DNA of 57,300 nucleotides from Endomicrobium sp. (GTDB lineage: Bacteria > Elusimicrobiota > Endomicrobiia > Endomicrobiales > Endomicrobiaceae). The position numbers were made by a program, and so were the translations under genes. The DNA lies in contig JAISAS010000005.1 in NCBI GenBank assembly GCA_031266535.1, positions 1-57,300 of the forward strand, read 5' to 3'. The notes beneath the pieces were generated by a model. The model was not told the DNA's origin. It did not search any database and saw nothing but the letters and a program-made list of their open reading frames with translations. Below, one piece after another: positions 30,592 to 40,680 of the stretch. The first letter of the stretch is position 1. Every line of letters starts with the position of its first letter.

Positions 30592-31842
30592 ATGAAAAAA
30601 ACACTTAAGGATATTAATGTAGAAAATAAGAAGATTTTAGTCCGTGTAGACTTTAATGTTCCTCTTGATATAAATCTTAAAATTACAAGTGATAAGAGGA
30701 TAGTTGAAACTTTACCTACTATAGAGTACCTTTTAAAAAATGATGCGGCAATAATTCTTATGTCTCATCTAGGTAGACCTAATGGAAAAGTTGTAAAAAG
30801 AATGAGTCTTGAACCTGTTTCTAAACGTCTAAGTGAATTACTTAATATGTCAGTTAAATTTATTAGAAGTGATTGTATAGGTTTTGAGTCAAAAAAAATT
30901 GCTGTAAATCTAAAACCTGGAGAAATATTTCTATTAGAAAATCTTAGATTTCATCCAGGAGAAGAAGGCAAGGGTGTTTCAGGTGAAAAAGATATCGTGA
31001 CGGATATATTTTCGAGGCAACTTGCATCAATGGGGGATATTTTTGTCCAAGATGCTTTTGGTACATTACATAGATCTCATGCTTCAACTACGGGTATTGT
31101 AAAATATGTTCATGATGCTGCTATGGGTTTTCTTGTTGAAAAAGAATTAAATTTTTTTTACAGAGTATTTAAAAATTTGCCAAGCCCGATTGTAGCGGTT
31201 CTTGGAGGATCAAAGATATCAGATAAAATGGATATTATAGAAAATCTTTTAAATAAAGTTGATTTTGTAATAATTGGTGGTGCAATGGCGTATACTTTTC
31301 TAAAATCACAGGGTATAAGTATAGGTACTTCTTTTGTTGAAGATGATAAGCTTGATTTAGCTTTAGAACTTATTAAAAAAGCCAAAGAAAGAAAAGTTGA
31401 TTTATTATTTCCTATTGATCATATAGTTACTAATAAGATAGATTTTATGAATAAATGTGTGGTAAGATTTAAATCTGATATAAAGACGACTGTTGATGAA
31501 GCGATACCTGAAGAATTTATGGGGGTTGATATAGGGCCAAGAACAATAGAAAAATTTTCTGAAGTTATTAAGTCTGCAAAGGCCATAATTTGGAATGGTG
31601 CTCTTGGCATATTTGAAATAAGTGAATTTTCCAAAGGTACGTTTGAAATCGCAGAGTTTATAGCTGAAGCAACTGATAATGGATCCATATCAGTTGTTGG
31701 TGGAGGAGATTCTATTTCTTCTGTTAAAAAAGCTGGTGTAGATAAAAAAATAAGTTATATTTCTACTGGTGGTGGAGCATTTTTAGAATTTCTTAAGGGT
31801 AAAGAGCTTCCTGGAATTGCAGCTCTTCCTGATTTAAACTAA
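30592..31842 (+). CDS. pgk: Phosphoglycerate kinase
   Basis: 'KKILVRVDFNVPLD', 'ILMSHLGRP', 'AVLGGSKISDKMDIIENLL', 'STGGGAFLEFLKGKELPGIAAL'. Confidence 0.98.
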   Translation: MKKTLKDINVENKKILVRVDFNVPLDINLKITSDKRIVETLPTIEYLLKNDAAIILMSHLGRPNGKVVKRMSLEPVSKRLSELLNMSVKFIRSDCIGFESKKIAVNLKPGEIFLLENLRFHPGEEGKGVSGEKDIVTDIFSRQLASMGDIFVQDAFGTLHRSHASTTGIVKYVHDAAMGFLVEKELNFFYRVFKNLPSPIVAVLGGSKISDKMDIIENLLNKVDFVIIGGAMAYTFLKSQGISIGTSFVEDDKLDLALELIKKAKERKVDLLFPIDHIVTNKIDFMNKCVVRFKSDIKTTVDEAIPEEFMGVDIGPRTIEKFSEVIKSAKAIIWNGALGIFEISEFSKGTFEIAEFIAEATDNGSISVVGGGDSISSVKKAGVDKKISYISTGGGAFLEFLKGKELPGIAALPDLN

Positions 31843-31909
31843 TTTTTTGTTAAGTATGAAATTAGTATGTGTATATTTATTATGATTAATGTGTTCTAAG
31901 GAGAAAATT

Positions 31910-32488
31910 ATGGAAAAATCGATTAAGGGAACAAAAACAGAAAGAAACTTGTTGAAGTCATTTGCAGGTGAGTCTCAAGCAAGAATGAGATATATATATT
32001 TTGCTTCACAAGCTAAAAAAGAAGGGTTTGAGCAGATTTCTGCAATTTTTTTGGAAACTGCTGGTAATGAAGAAGAACATGCAAAAAGATTTTTTAGATT
32101 TTTAGAAGGAGGAATTCTTGAAATTAATGGAATATTTCCTGCTGGAAGTATTAGCAATACTATTAACAACTTGAAACTTTCAGCTGCAGGTGAAAATGAA
32201 GAATATTTAAAACTTTATCCTGAAATGGCAAAAGTTTCAGATGAAGAAGGTTTTTCTATGATAGCTGAATGTTTTAGAAAAATTTCTATAGCTGAAAAAT
32301 ATCATGAAACAAGATATTTAGAGCTTATTTATAATTTAGAAAATAATGAGATTTTTAAAAAAAATATTGTTGTTAGATGGAAGTGTCGTAACTGCGGTTA
32401 TATATATGAAAATAGAGAAGCTTTAGAAAAATGTCCGGCTTGTTTACATTCTAAAGCTTATATGGAAGAATTACTTACTAATTTTTAA
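31910..32488 (+). CDS. rbr: Rubrerythrin
   Basis: 'LLKSFAGESQARMRYIYFASQAKKEG', 'EEEHAKRFF', C-terminal rubredoxin-like 'WKCRNCGYIYENREALEKCPACLHSK'. Confidence 0.96.
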   Translation: MEKSIKGTKTERNLLKSFAGESQARMRYIYFASQAKKEGFEQISAIFLETAGNEEEHAKRFFRFLEGGILEINGIFPAGSISNTINNLKLSAAGENEEYLKLYPEMAKVSDEEGFSMIAECFRKISIAEKYHETRYLELIYNLENNEIFKKNIVVRWKCRNCGYIYENREALEKCPACLHSKAYMEELLTNF

Positions 32489-32670
32489 ATGATAGTTTTT
32501 TTCAAATTTTAATTGTACGAATTTAATGTGTAATTATGTTCGAAAAATTTTAGGTGTTTTTCAGTAAATGTTGTTTTTATTTTTAATAAGATAAATTGAT
32601 AGATAAGAATAGCAGTTTTGCATTGACCATAATACATTTGTGTTGTATATTAAATGTTAAGAGAGTCCAA

Positions 32671-33636
32671 ATGATAGTATTAACTGGTGGAGCTGGTTTT
32701 ATAGGTAGTTGTTTTCTATGGAAATTAAATAATGAGGGTTTGAAAGATATTCTGGTTGTTGATCATCTTGATAGTAGTGAAAAGTGGAAAAATTTGATAG
32801 GAAAGCAATATTATGATTATGTACAAAAAGATGATTTTTTGAATATTGTGATAAATAGACAGATATTAGTAAAACCTCAAGTTATTGTACACCTTGGTGC
32901 ATGTACTTCTACAATATCTAACGATGCAAATTACTATATAAAAAATAATTATGAATATTCCAAGATTCTTGCTTTATGGGCATTTGAATTGGGAGTTCCT
33001 TTTATTTATGCTTCATCTGCTTCTACGTATGGAAATGGAGAGCATGGTTATAATGACGATATATCAAATATAAAGAGCTTGTTGCCATTAAACTTATATG
33101 CTTTTACAAAACATATGTTTGATTTGTGGCTTCTCAATAATGACTATTTTGGTAAGGCTATTGGTATGAAATTTTTTAATGTTTTTGGCCCGAATGAATA
33201 TCATAAGGGTGACATGAGAAGCGTGTTGTGTAAAAATTATGATGGTGTTTATGGTGAAGGGTTAATTAAACTATTTAAATCGTATAATAGCAATTATAAG
33301 AATGGTGATCAGTTTAGAGATTTTATTTATGTGAAAGATGTTGTTGATGTAATGTATTTTTTGTTAAAAAATCCGTCAAAAACTGGAATATTTAATATTG
33401 GAACTGGAAAAGCAAGAACATGGAATGATGTAGCAAAATCTATATTTTCAGCTGTTGGTAAACAAAAAAATATAATGTATATAGAAATGCCGGATTTTTT
33501 AAAATCAAAATATCAATATTTTACAGAAGCAAATATAGATAATCTAAAAACTGTCGGATATAATAAACCTTTTATGCAACTTGAAGATTCAATTAAAGAT
33601 TATTGTTGTTATTTAAAAAATAAATCTTACATATAA
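32671..33636 (+). CDS. hldD: ADP-L-glycero-D-manno-heptose 6-epimerase
   Basis: 'MIVLTGGAGFIGSCFLWKLN', 'IVHLGACTSTISNDANYYIKNNYEYSK', 'FFNVFGPNEYHKGDMRSV'. Confidence 0.95.
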   Translation: MIVLTGGAGFIGSCFLWKLNNEGLKDILVVDHLDSSEKWKNLIGKQYYDYVQKDDFLNIVINRQILVKPQVIVHLGACTSTISNDANYYIKNNYEYSKILALWAFELGVPFIYASSASTYGNGEHGYNDDISNIKSLLPLNLYAFTKHMFDLWLLNNDYFGKAIGMKFFNVFGPNEYHKGDMRSVLCKNYDGVYGEGLIKLFKSYNSNYKNGDQFRDFIYVKDVVDVMYFLLKNPSKTGIFNIGTGKARTWNDVAKSIFSAVGKQKNIMYIEMPDFLKSKYQYFTEANIDNLKTVGYNKPFMQLEDSIKDYCCYLKNKSYI

Positions 33637-33653
33637 AGCTTGTTATAATTATC

Positions 33654-34646
33654 ATGGGACAATTTCTAAAACTTATACGTTCATTCAAAAAACAAAATAT
33701 TTTGATTATTGGTGATGTTATGGTAGATCAATTTGTGTGGGGGAAGGTAAAAAGAATTTCTCCAGAGGCACCTGTGCCAGTAATAAAAGTTACAAAAGAA
33801 ACATCCACACTTGGTGGAGCTGCAAATGTTGCAAATAATATAACTGATTTAGGTGGCAAATCATTTATTGTAAGTGTAATAGGAAAAGATACTTATGGTG
33901 ATTCTGTAATAAGAATGCTTAAGGAAAAAAAAATAAATTCTGATTACTTAATTTATGATTATAATAAACCAACAATCGTAAAAACTAGAATTATAGCAGT
34001 AAGCCAACAAGTTGTAAGAGTAGATAAGGAAATAGAAGGTATTTTTGAACATAAAATTGAGCTCAAAATTGCAAAAAATATAGAAAAAATTATTCCTTTT
34101 GTAAATGCTGTAATAATTTCTGATTATGGTAAAGGAGTTATAACTCCAAAAATTTTGAAAAGAATAATTTACTTAGCTAAAAAATATTGTATACCTATTA
34201 CAGTAGATCCTAAAATTAAGCATTTTAAAAAATATAAAAACGTTACATTAATAACGCCAAATGAAAAAGAAGCGCTTGAAGGAATGAATGCAAGAAATAT
34301 AGAAATAGATGAAGAAGGCAGTATTGCTATTCTTGGTAGAAAAATTCTTAAGATTTTAAATTCATCTGCTGTTCTTATTACGCGAGGTGAGAAAGGAATG
34401 ACACTTGTTCTACCTGATGGCAAAATTGTAAATATACCAGCAAGAGCAAAAGAAGTTTATGACGTTACAGGTGCTGGAGATACTGTTATTTCTGTAATGA
34501 CTTTAGCATTAGCTGCTAAAGCGGATTTTGTGAGTGCAGCAGAAATTGCGAATTTTGCTGCTGGTATGGTTGTTGGTAAGCTTGGAACTTCTACAATAAA
34601 TTTACAAGAACTTGAAAGAATAATAAAAGATTTTTATAAAAAATGA
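33654..34646 (+). CDS. hldE: D-glycero-beta-D-manno-heptose-7-phosphate kinase (kinase domain only)
   Basis: 'ILIIGDVMVDQFVWGKVKRISPEAPVPV', 'TLGGAANVANNI', 'DVTGAGDTVISVM'; no nucleotidyltransferase domain. Confidence 0.92.
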   Translation: MGQFLKLIRSFKKQNILIIGDVMVDQFVWGKVKRISPEAPVPVIKVTKETSTLGGAANVANNITDLGGKSFIVSVIGKDTYGDSVIRMLKEKKINSDYLIYDYNKPTIVKTRIIAVSQQVVRVDKEIEGIFEHKIELKIAKNIEKIIPFVNAVIISDYGKGVITPKILKRIIYLAKKYCIPITVDPKIKHFKKYKNVTLITPNEKEALEGMNARNIEIDEEGSIAILGRKILKILNSSAVLITRGEKGMTLVLPDGKIVNIPARAKEVYDVTGAGDTVISVMTLALAAKADFVSAAEIANFAAGMVVGKLGTSTINLQELERIIKDFYKK

Positions 34647-35365
34647 AAACAATTGTAGTTATACCAGCAAGATATAATTCGAGTAGATTTTCTGGAAAAC
34701 CTTTAGTGTCAATAAAAGGAAAACCTCTTATTCAACATACACTGGAAAAAATTGAAAAATGTGAAAAAATTGATTCTATAGCGGTTGCAACTGATAATGA
34801 GTTGATTTATAATTTTGTGAAAGAATTGAAATTTAAAGTTTTTATGACACCTAAAAATTGTAGAAGTGGTACTGATAGAATTGCTTTTACAGCTGTAAAA
34901 TTTTTTAAAAATTACGATATATTCATCAATGTCCAGGGAGATGAACCTTTGATAGATTCGAAACTTGTAGATGAACTATCCGTTATGCTTAAAAACAATA
35001 GATCATTTGGATGTATAACGGCAGCTTTTGGTACGAATGAAGAAAATATCATAAAAAATCCAAATGTTGTTAAAGTTGTTTTCGATAAATATGGGTATGC
35101 TCTGTATTTTTCAAGATATGCTATACCATATAACAGGGATAATATAAAGACTAAATATTATAAGCATATTGGTGTATATGGATATAAGAGGGAATTCTTA
35201 TTAAGACTTACAAAATTTAAAATATCATGTTTGGAGAAAGCTGAAAATCTTGAACAATTAAGAATTTTGGAAAATGGTGAAAAAATTAAAATTATTATTT
35301 CAAAACATGATTCTATTGGAGTTGATGTTCCTGAAGATATTATAAAAGTTGAAAAATATTTATAG
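34643..35365 (+). CDS. kdsB: 3-deoxy-manno-octulosonate cytidylyltransferase
   Basis: 'VVIPARYNSSRFSGKPLVSIKGKPLIQHT', 'INVQGDEPLID', 'KYYKHIGVYGYKREFLL'. Confidence 0.96.
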   Translation: MKTIVVIPARYNSSRFSGKPLVSIKGKPLIQHTLEKIEKCEKIDSIAVATDNELIYNFVKELKFKVFMTPKNCRSGTDRIAFTAVKFFKNYDIFINVQGDEPLIDSKLVDELSVMLKNNRSFGCITAAFGTNEENIIKNPNVVKVVFDKYGYALYFSRYAIPYNRDNIKTKYYKHIGVYGYKREFLLRLTKFKISCLEKAENLEQLRILENGEKIKIIISKHDSIGVDVPEDIIKVEKYL

Positions 35366-35427
35366 TTATACGTAATTTAAATGTTTTGTGATAAATTCTC
35401 TTTATAAATAAAGTAGTAAGGATTTTT

Positions 35428-36303
35428 ATGGTGAAAATTTTAAGGCAACAAAAAAATAAAAATAAACAAATAAAAATCAACAAGAATATTATTCTAGCTA
35501 ATAATAGGCCTTTTGTTGTTATAGCTGGGCCGTGTGTGATAGAAAGTGAAAAACATATATTAACTTTAGCTGAAAATTTAAAAAAATTAACTTCCAAATT
35601 TGAAATACCTTTTATTTTTAAAGCATCTTACGATAAAGCTAATCGTTCATCAATTTTTTCTTATAGGGGACCTGGTATTGAAGAAGGATTAAAAATTCTT
35701 GCTAAAGTAAAAAAAAGATTAAATTTAGCTATCATTACAGATGTTCACACAGAAGCTCAAGCAATGAAAGCTGCTAAAATTGTCGATTTTTTGCAGATTC
35801 CAGCATTTTTATCTAGACAAACAGATTTGATCAAAGCTTGTGCTTTTACTGGTAAACCAGTTAATATAAAAAAGGGACAATTTTTAGCTCCTGAAGATAT
35901 ATCAAATGTTATTAAGAAGGCTGAAAATTTTGGTAGTAAAGGATTATCTATTACAGAAAGAGGAGTTTCTTTTGGGTATCATAATTTAGTTGTAGATTTT
36001 AGAGGATTGGAAATCATGAAACAAATGGGATATCCAGTAGTTTTTGATGCTACACATAGTATTCAACTTCCAGGTAATTGTAGTACTTTTAGTGGTGGAA
36101 ATAGAGAATTTGTTTTGCCTCTTTCGAAAGCAGCTGTGGCTGTAGGAGTTGCTGCATTGTTTCTTGAAGTTCATGATAATCCTGATAAAGCCCTTTCTGA
36201 TGGTGCAAATAGTATTAGTTTAAAATCTTTTGAACGATTACTTGAATGTGCAAAAGTTATAGATAGTATTAGTAAAAAACAATTATTATGTCAAGAAATT
36301 TAA
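35428..36303 (+). CDS. kdsA: 3-deoxy-8-phosphooctulonate (Kdo-8-P) synthase
   Basis: 'VIAGPCVIESEKHIL', 'FKASYDKANRSSIFSYRGPGIEEGL', 'VVFDATHSIQLPG'. Confidence 0.96.
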   Translation: MVKILRQQKNKNKQIKINKNIILANNRPFVVIAGPCVIESEKHILTLAENLKKLTSKFEIPFIFKASYDKANRSSIFSYRGPGIEEGLKILAKVKKRLNLAIITDVHTEAQAMKAAKIVDFLQIPAFLSRQTDLIKACAFTGKPVNIKKGQFLAPEDISNVIKKAENFGSKGLSITERGVSFGYHNLVVDFRGLEIMKQMGYPVVFDATHSIQLPGNCSTFSGGNREFVLPLSKAAVAVGVAALFLEVHDNPDKALSDGANSISLKSFERLLECAKVIDSISKKQLLCQEI

Positions 36304-36320
36304 TTCAAAAAATGTATATT

Positions 36321-36334
36321 GTGCGATATCGCAC
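36321..36334. repeat. 14-bp perfect palindrome GTGCGATATCGCAC
   Basis: Direct reading; GC-rich relative to its surroundings, 18 nt after the kdsA stop codon. Confidence 0.8.
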
Positions 36335-36493
36335 GCAACAGTATAACATTTCTATAAAAATTTAACAAAATGTTTTTCTAAATAATCTAAAAAAATATTT
36401 TTAAACTAAAAAAGAAGTTTTTTGAATTTATAAGTTTTATATAGGAAAGAATGCTTAGCTTATTCAAAGAAAAATTGTAGAAAGAAAAAGAAG

Positions 36494-36512
36494 TACTATT
36501 CCATAGTACTCA
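36494..36512. repeat. Inverted repeat AGTACTAT-tcc-ATAGTACT
   Basis: Perfect 8-bp arms with a 3-nt loop in the ORF-free gap. Confidence 0.7.
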
Positions 36513-36639
36513 TACCTGTTGATTAGTAGATAACTTCGTAATAGATACTAATGCTTTGTGTTTTTGTAAAATATTGTTGTTAAAAAAAACATGTATTAGA
36601 GTGGAAATTTTTATAGGTTAAAATATAAAAAGTTCTTAG

Positions 36640-36895
36640 TGTTATATTTGTTAATTTTTTTTAGAAAAAGAACATAGTAGTACATTTCGAGTTTGCAGTT
36701 TTAGCTTTGAAATTTGAAGTAGATGTTTTGTATATTAGTGTTCAATTAAATTAGATAGTTTTTGTGAGGAATATTTTAAATTTACTCAAAAAATTCACTG
36801 TATTAGAAGAACGTGTTTGAACAATATTCATAGTGGTATAGATTTAATTTGATCTTATGAAAAATATGAAACAAGATCTAATGAATAGGGATGTG
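36640..36895 (+). pseudogene. Possible remnant of kdsC
   Basis: ORF-free gap between kdsA and lptC (usual place of kdsD/kdsC). 'FAVLALKFEVDVLYISVQLN' weakly resembles KdsC 'vve.RakeLgvd.lyqGv.dK'. Confidence 0.3.
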
Positions 36896-36911
36896 TAAGA
36901 GAGTACAATAT

Positions 36912-37445
36912 ATGAAGTTATGTATAAAATCTAGATGTAGTATATTGTTGTGCTTAATTACAATAGTATTTTTTCTTTTTATATTAGGTTGCACTACGAA
37001 TAATATTATTGAAATGTCTGTAATAAAAACTGAAAATTTTATAGAAGAATTTATCGCAACTGAAATGTATAATGGAAAGTCTAAAATGATTATGAAGGCC
37101 AAATCTGCTATTACTGATTATAAAAACAGACTTGTTTATATAAAATTACCTGAAATAAAATTTTATGATATAAATGGTGAATATATTCTAACTTTTACTG
37201 CTGAGGATGTTTATGTATATATGGATACACATAATATTAAGGCCGTTGGTAAATGTATTATAGATACTAAACGAAATGAACATTTGTATACTAGTGATTT
37301 GATGTATAATGCAGAAAAAAAGTTAATATATAGTGATAACAATGTTAAGATTACTAGGTGCGGAGAAACTGTGTATGGGACAAGTTTTAAAACTGATCAA
37401 GAATTCGATAGAATAATTGTTAAAAATTATAAGGTTGTAATTTGA
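36912..37445 (+). CDS. lptC: LPS export protein LptC-like (lipoprotein)
   Basis: N-terminal hydrophobic segment with lipobox 'FILGCTT', OstA-like beta repeats, upstream of lptA-lptB. Confidence 0.8.
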   Translation: MKLCIKSRCSILLCLITIVFFLFILGCTTNNIIEMSVIKTENFIEEFIATEMYNGKSKMIMKAKSAITDYKNRLVYIKLPEIKFYDINGEYILTFTAEDVYVYMDTHNIKAVGKCIIDTKRNEHLYTSDLMYNAEKKLIYSDNNVKITRCGETVYGTSFKTDQEFDRIIVKNYKVVI

Positions 37446-37930
37446 TTAAATTATTTAACACATTGTTTATTATTTGTTTATTTACGATTTTTTCTTTTTC
37501 TAATATTGTTCCTAAAAAAACTGTTGTAAGTGGAGATATTATGAAAATTGAAAATGGTGGAAAGTATAAATTTTATGGATGTAATGTCATGACTGAATGT
37601 TTCATAAAATCATCAAAATTGCCAATTATTTTGAATGCTAAAGAAGTTTATATTGATGGAAAATATGAAATTTTAGGTGCTTACAGTGATGTTGAAGTTA
37701 TAACTCCATATGGAAAAATTTATTCAGATAATGCTGTATTTTATAAAAAAATGCTAAAAGTAATTTTTAAAAAAGATGTTAAAAGACCTTCAGTCGATAT
37801 TTTTTATAATGATCAAGAAGGGACTTATGTAGCAGATGAAATGATTTTTTATAATTCTGATAATAATAGAAAAATAATTATGAATGGTTCTGTCGTGGGA
37901 AAAATAGAAATAAAAGATGAAGTAAGGTAA
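37442..37930 (+). CDS. lptA: LPS export protein LptA-like (OstA domain)
   Basis: Signal peptide; 'SGDIMKIENGGKYKFYGCNVMT...'; position between lptC and lptB. Confidence 0.78.
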   Translation: MIKLFNTLFIICLFTIFSFSNIVPKKTVVSGDIMKIENGGKYKFYGCNVMTECFIKSSKLPIILNAKEVYIDGKYEILGAYSDVEVITPYGKIYSDNAVFYKKMLKVIFKKDVKRPSVDIFYNDQEGTYVADEMIFYNSDNNRKIIMNGSVVGKIEIKDEVR

Positions 37931-37936
37931 TATAAG

Positions 37937-38656
37937 ATGATACTTAAAACTGAAAATTTATTTAAAAAATATAAATATAGAATGGTTGTAGATGGAATAA
38001 ATATTAATGTAAGAGAAGGTGAGATTGTTGGATTGCTTGGACCAAATGGTGCTGGAAAAACAACAACTTTTTATATGACAGTAGGATTGGTAAAACCTTT
38101 TAGTGGTAGTATTTACCTTGATAACGTTGAAGTAACAAATTGGCCTATGTATCGTAGAGCTAGGGCCGGAATTGGATATCTTTCGCAAGAACCTTCAATA
38201 TTTAGAGGACTTAGTGTTGAAGATAATCTTATGGCTATAGCTCAAATGTTACCTATTTCTAAAGTTGAACAGAAAAGAAAAATTTGTTTACTCCTTAGTG
38301 ATTTTGGTCTTATGAAATTACATAAACAGTTGAGTATTACTTTGTCTGGAGGAGAAAAAAGAAGATTAGAAATAGCAAGATCACTTGTGACAGATCCGAA
38401 GTTTTTACTTCTAGATGAACCCTTTGTAGGTATTGATCCAATAACAGTTGATGATATACAAAAAGTTATTAAAAAATTAAAGGAAAGAGGACTTGGTATT
38501 CTTATAACAGATCATAATGTGAGAGAAACTCTTGAAATTATTGATAGAGCGTACATAATTTATGAAGGTAAGGTTTTATTTGAAGGAAGTGCAAAAAAAT
38601 TACTTGAAAATAATCAAGCCAGGAAAGTATATTTGGGAAGTAATTTCAAAATGTAA
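37937..38656 (+). CDS. lptB: LPS export ABC transporter ATP-binding protein
   Basis: 'GLLGPNGAGKTTTFYMTVGLVKP', 'GIGYLSQEPSIFRGLSVEDNL', 'LSGGEKRRLEIARSL', 'DHNVRETLEI'. Confidence 0.97.
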   Translation: MILKTENLFKKYKYRMVVDGININVREGEIVGLLGPNGAGKTTTFYMTVGLVKPFSGSIYLDNVEVTNWPMYRRARAGIGYLSQEPSIFRGLSVEDNLMAIAQMLPISKVEQKRKICLLLSDFGLMKLHKQLSITLSGGEKRRLEIARSLVTDPKFLLLDEPFVGIDPITVDDIQKVIKKLKERGLGILITDHNVRETLEIIDRAYIIYEGKVLFEGSAKKLLENNQARKVYLGSNFKM

Positions 38657-38773
38657 TCTAATCTATTTATTGAGTGATATTTGTTTAAAATAATATAAAT
38701 TTTAATTTTTTTAGCATTGTAAAATGAGTTATAGTTACTCGATTTGAATGTAAATAATAGGAGAAAAAGTAAA

Positions 38774-39232
38774 ATGCAAATTATGGATTTTTTAAATCAA
38801 GATTCTATTTTGATAGATTTGAAATCAATAGATAAAAAATCAGCAATAATTGAACTTGTGGAAGTTTTAAGAAATGAAAAAGAAATAAAAAAAATTGATG
38901 AGATTATAGATGTTGTTTTAAAGCGAGAAAAACTTGGATCTACAGGAATTGGACAAGGTGTTGCGATACCGCATGGAAAAACTAATATTGTTCATAAACA
39001 AACAGGAGTATTGGGAATTTCTCGGAAAGGTATAGAATTTAATTCTTTAGATGGAGAACTTGTTCATATAATTTTTTTATTGATTGGTCCAGTGGAAATA
39101 GTTGAACAACATTTAAAAGCTTTATCTAGGATTTCAAGACTTTTTAAAGATAAATTTTTGAGACAGACCATAAAAAATGCTGTTACTGTGGAAGAAATTA
39201 TAAAAATAATACAACAAGAGGATTCTTATTGA
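38774..39232 (+). CDS. ptsN: PTS EIIA (Ntr/fructose type) family protein
   Basis: 'REKLGSTGIGQGVAIPHGKTN' with the active-site His; 'IIFLLIGPVE..EQHLKALSRISRLFKD'. Confidence 0.93.
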   Translation: MQIMDFLNQDSILIDLKSIDKKSAIIELVEVLRNEKEIKKIDEIIDVVLKREKLGSTGIGQGVAIPHGKTNIVHKQTGVLGISRKGIEFNSLDGELVHIIFLLIGPVEIVEQHLKALSRISRLFKDKFLRQTIKNAVTVEEIIKIIQQEDSY

Positions 39233-39339
39233 TGCTATAGATATAAAATAGTCTCTTTGAAGAAAAATAGTAAGAATTTTAAATTTTAATTTTTAGCAGT
39301 ACTTAATAGAAAAATTATGTTATAGATTAAAATATAAAA

Positions 39340-39720
39340 ATTCAGAACTTGCGTTTACTGAAATGCATTGAACTTATAATGAGGATAAAAAGTATAAATT
39401 TATAGCTGATGTTGTAAGAATTACTAAGTATTTTTAATGATTTAGTAAAAAGTAGTTTAGGGAATAAAAAATTTTATAGAAATAGAGGTATATTAATGTT
39501 GAAGATATTTCTAGAATGAGGATAATGTTCTAGATAAAACTTATGTGAAACTTATAATAAAATTTGAAGAATTAGTGTGGAAAGTGTGGATTTTATTAAA
39601 AAAAATCTTAAAAATAAAAATTTCTTAGGTTCCAATAGAAATCTTGTAGTACTTGTTTAAGCTGTAAGTTTAAATCAAAAACTTAAGAATAATGACTTTA
39701 TGGCAAAAAATTTAAAATAA
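39340..39720 (+). pseudogene. hprK: hprK (HPr kinase/phosphorylase) remnant
   Basis: Broken frames: 'SELAFTEMH*TYNEDKKYKFIADVVRITK' (cf. KSE.ALEL..RGH.liADDvV.i) and 'GSNRNLVVLV*AVSLNQKLKNNDFMAKNLK' (cf. PVRPGRNLAVivEvAAlNqrLKkMGyNAA..l). Lies between ptsN and rapZ, the common hprK position. Confidence 0.78.
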
Positions 39721-39749
39721 TGAATTATTGAAAAAAAACAAAAAAGTAT

Positions 39750-40628
39750 ATGGTAAATTTATATATAATTTCTGGAATGTCTGGAGCTGGAAAAAGTCAA
39801 GCTCTTAAAATTTTTGAAGATTTTGGTTTTATATGTGTTGATAATATGCCTATTAAAATGGTTGCTGATTTTGCTGATATATGTATTAAGAACCAAGATA
39901 AATACGAACATGTAGCAATAAGTGTTGATTCTCGTGCGGGTAAATCTTTAGAATCTTTTATAGGCTTGCTTATAGTATTGAGAAATAAAGAAATAAATTA
40001 TAAAATTCTTTTTTTCAATGCTTCTGATGCAGTACTTTCTAGACGTTATTCTGAAACTCGTCGTCGACATCCTTTAGGAAAATCGGTATATATAGGAATA
40101 AAACTTGAAAGAAAAATTATGAATAAGATTTTTATGATTGCAAATGAAGTTATAGATACTTCAAATTTAACTGTTGGTGAATTAAAGAAATTAATTTCAA
40201 GATTTACAGGGACTTATCAGAGTGGTGAAAAACAGTATCTGAATATTTCTGTTATTTCTTTCGGATATAAATATGGGTTACCTAATGATGCTGATATAGT
40301 CTATGATATGCGTTTTATAATGAACCCAAATTATGTACATAACTTAAAATTTAAGACAGGTAAAGATACCGATGTTGTGGAGTATATAGAAAAACAAAAA
40401 GAATTTATATCTTTTTTTAATTTATTTTCAAAACTTATAAATACTACACTTATCGGATATATCAATGAAGGTAGAAGTTATCTTACTATAGCTTTAGGTT
40501 GTACTGGAGGACGTCACAGATCTGTTTTTACTGCTGAACGACTTGTAAAGTTTTTGAAAAGTAAAAAATATAAAGTGAAGCTTAACCATAGAGATATTTT
40601 ACATGATAAAATTAATTTTTTAAAATAA
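39750..40628 (+). CDS. rapZ: RapZ/YvcJ family nucleotide-binding protein
   Basis: 'IISGMSGAGKSQALKIFEDFGFICVDNMP', 'RYSETRRRHPL', 'LGCTGGRHRSVFTAERL'. Confidence 0.96.
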   Translation: MVNLYIISGMSGAGKSQALKIFEDFGFICVDNMPIKMVADFADICIKNQDKYEHVAISVDSRAGKSLESFIGLLIVLRNKEINYKILFFNASDAVLSRRYSETRRRHPLGKSVYIGIKLERKIMNKIFMIANEVIDTSNLTVGELKKLISRFTGTYQSGEKQYLNISVISFGYKYGLPNDADIVYDMRFIMNPNYVHNLKFKTGKDTDVVEYIEKQKEFISFFNLFSKLINTTLIGYINEGRSYLTIALGCTGGRHRSVFTAERLVKFLKSKKYKVKLNHRDILHDKINFLK

Positions 40629-40680
40629 AAACAATTTTATATTATTATCCAATAAAAACAGTGATTAATTTAGAGAAATA

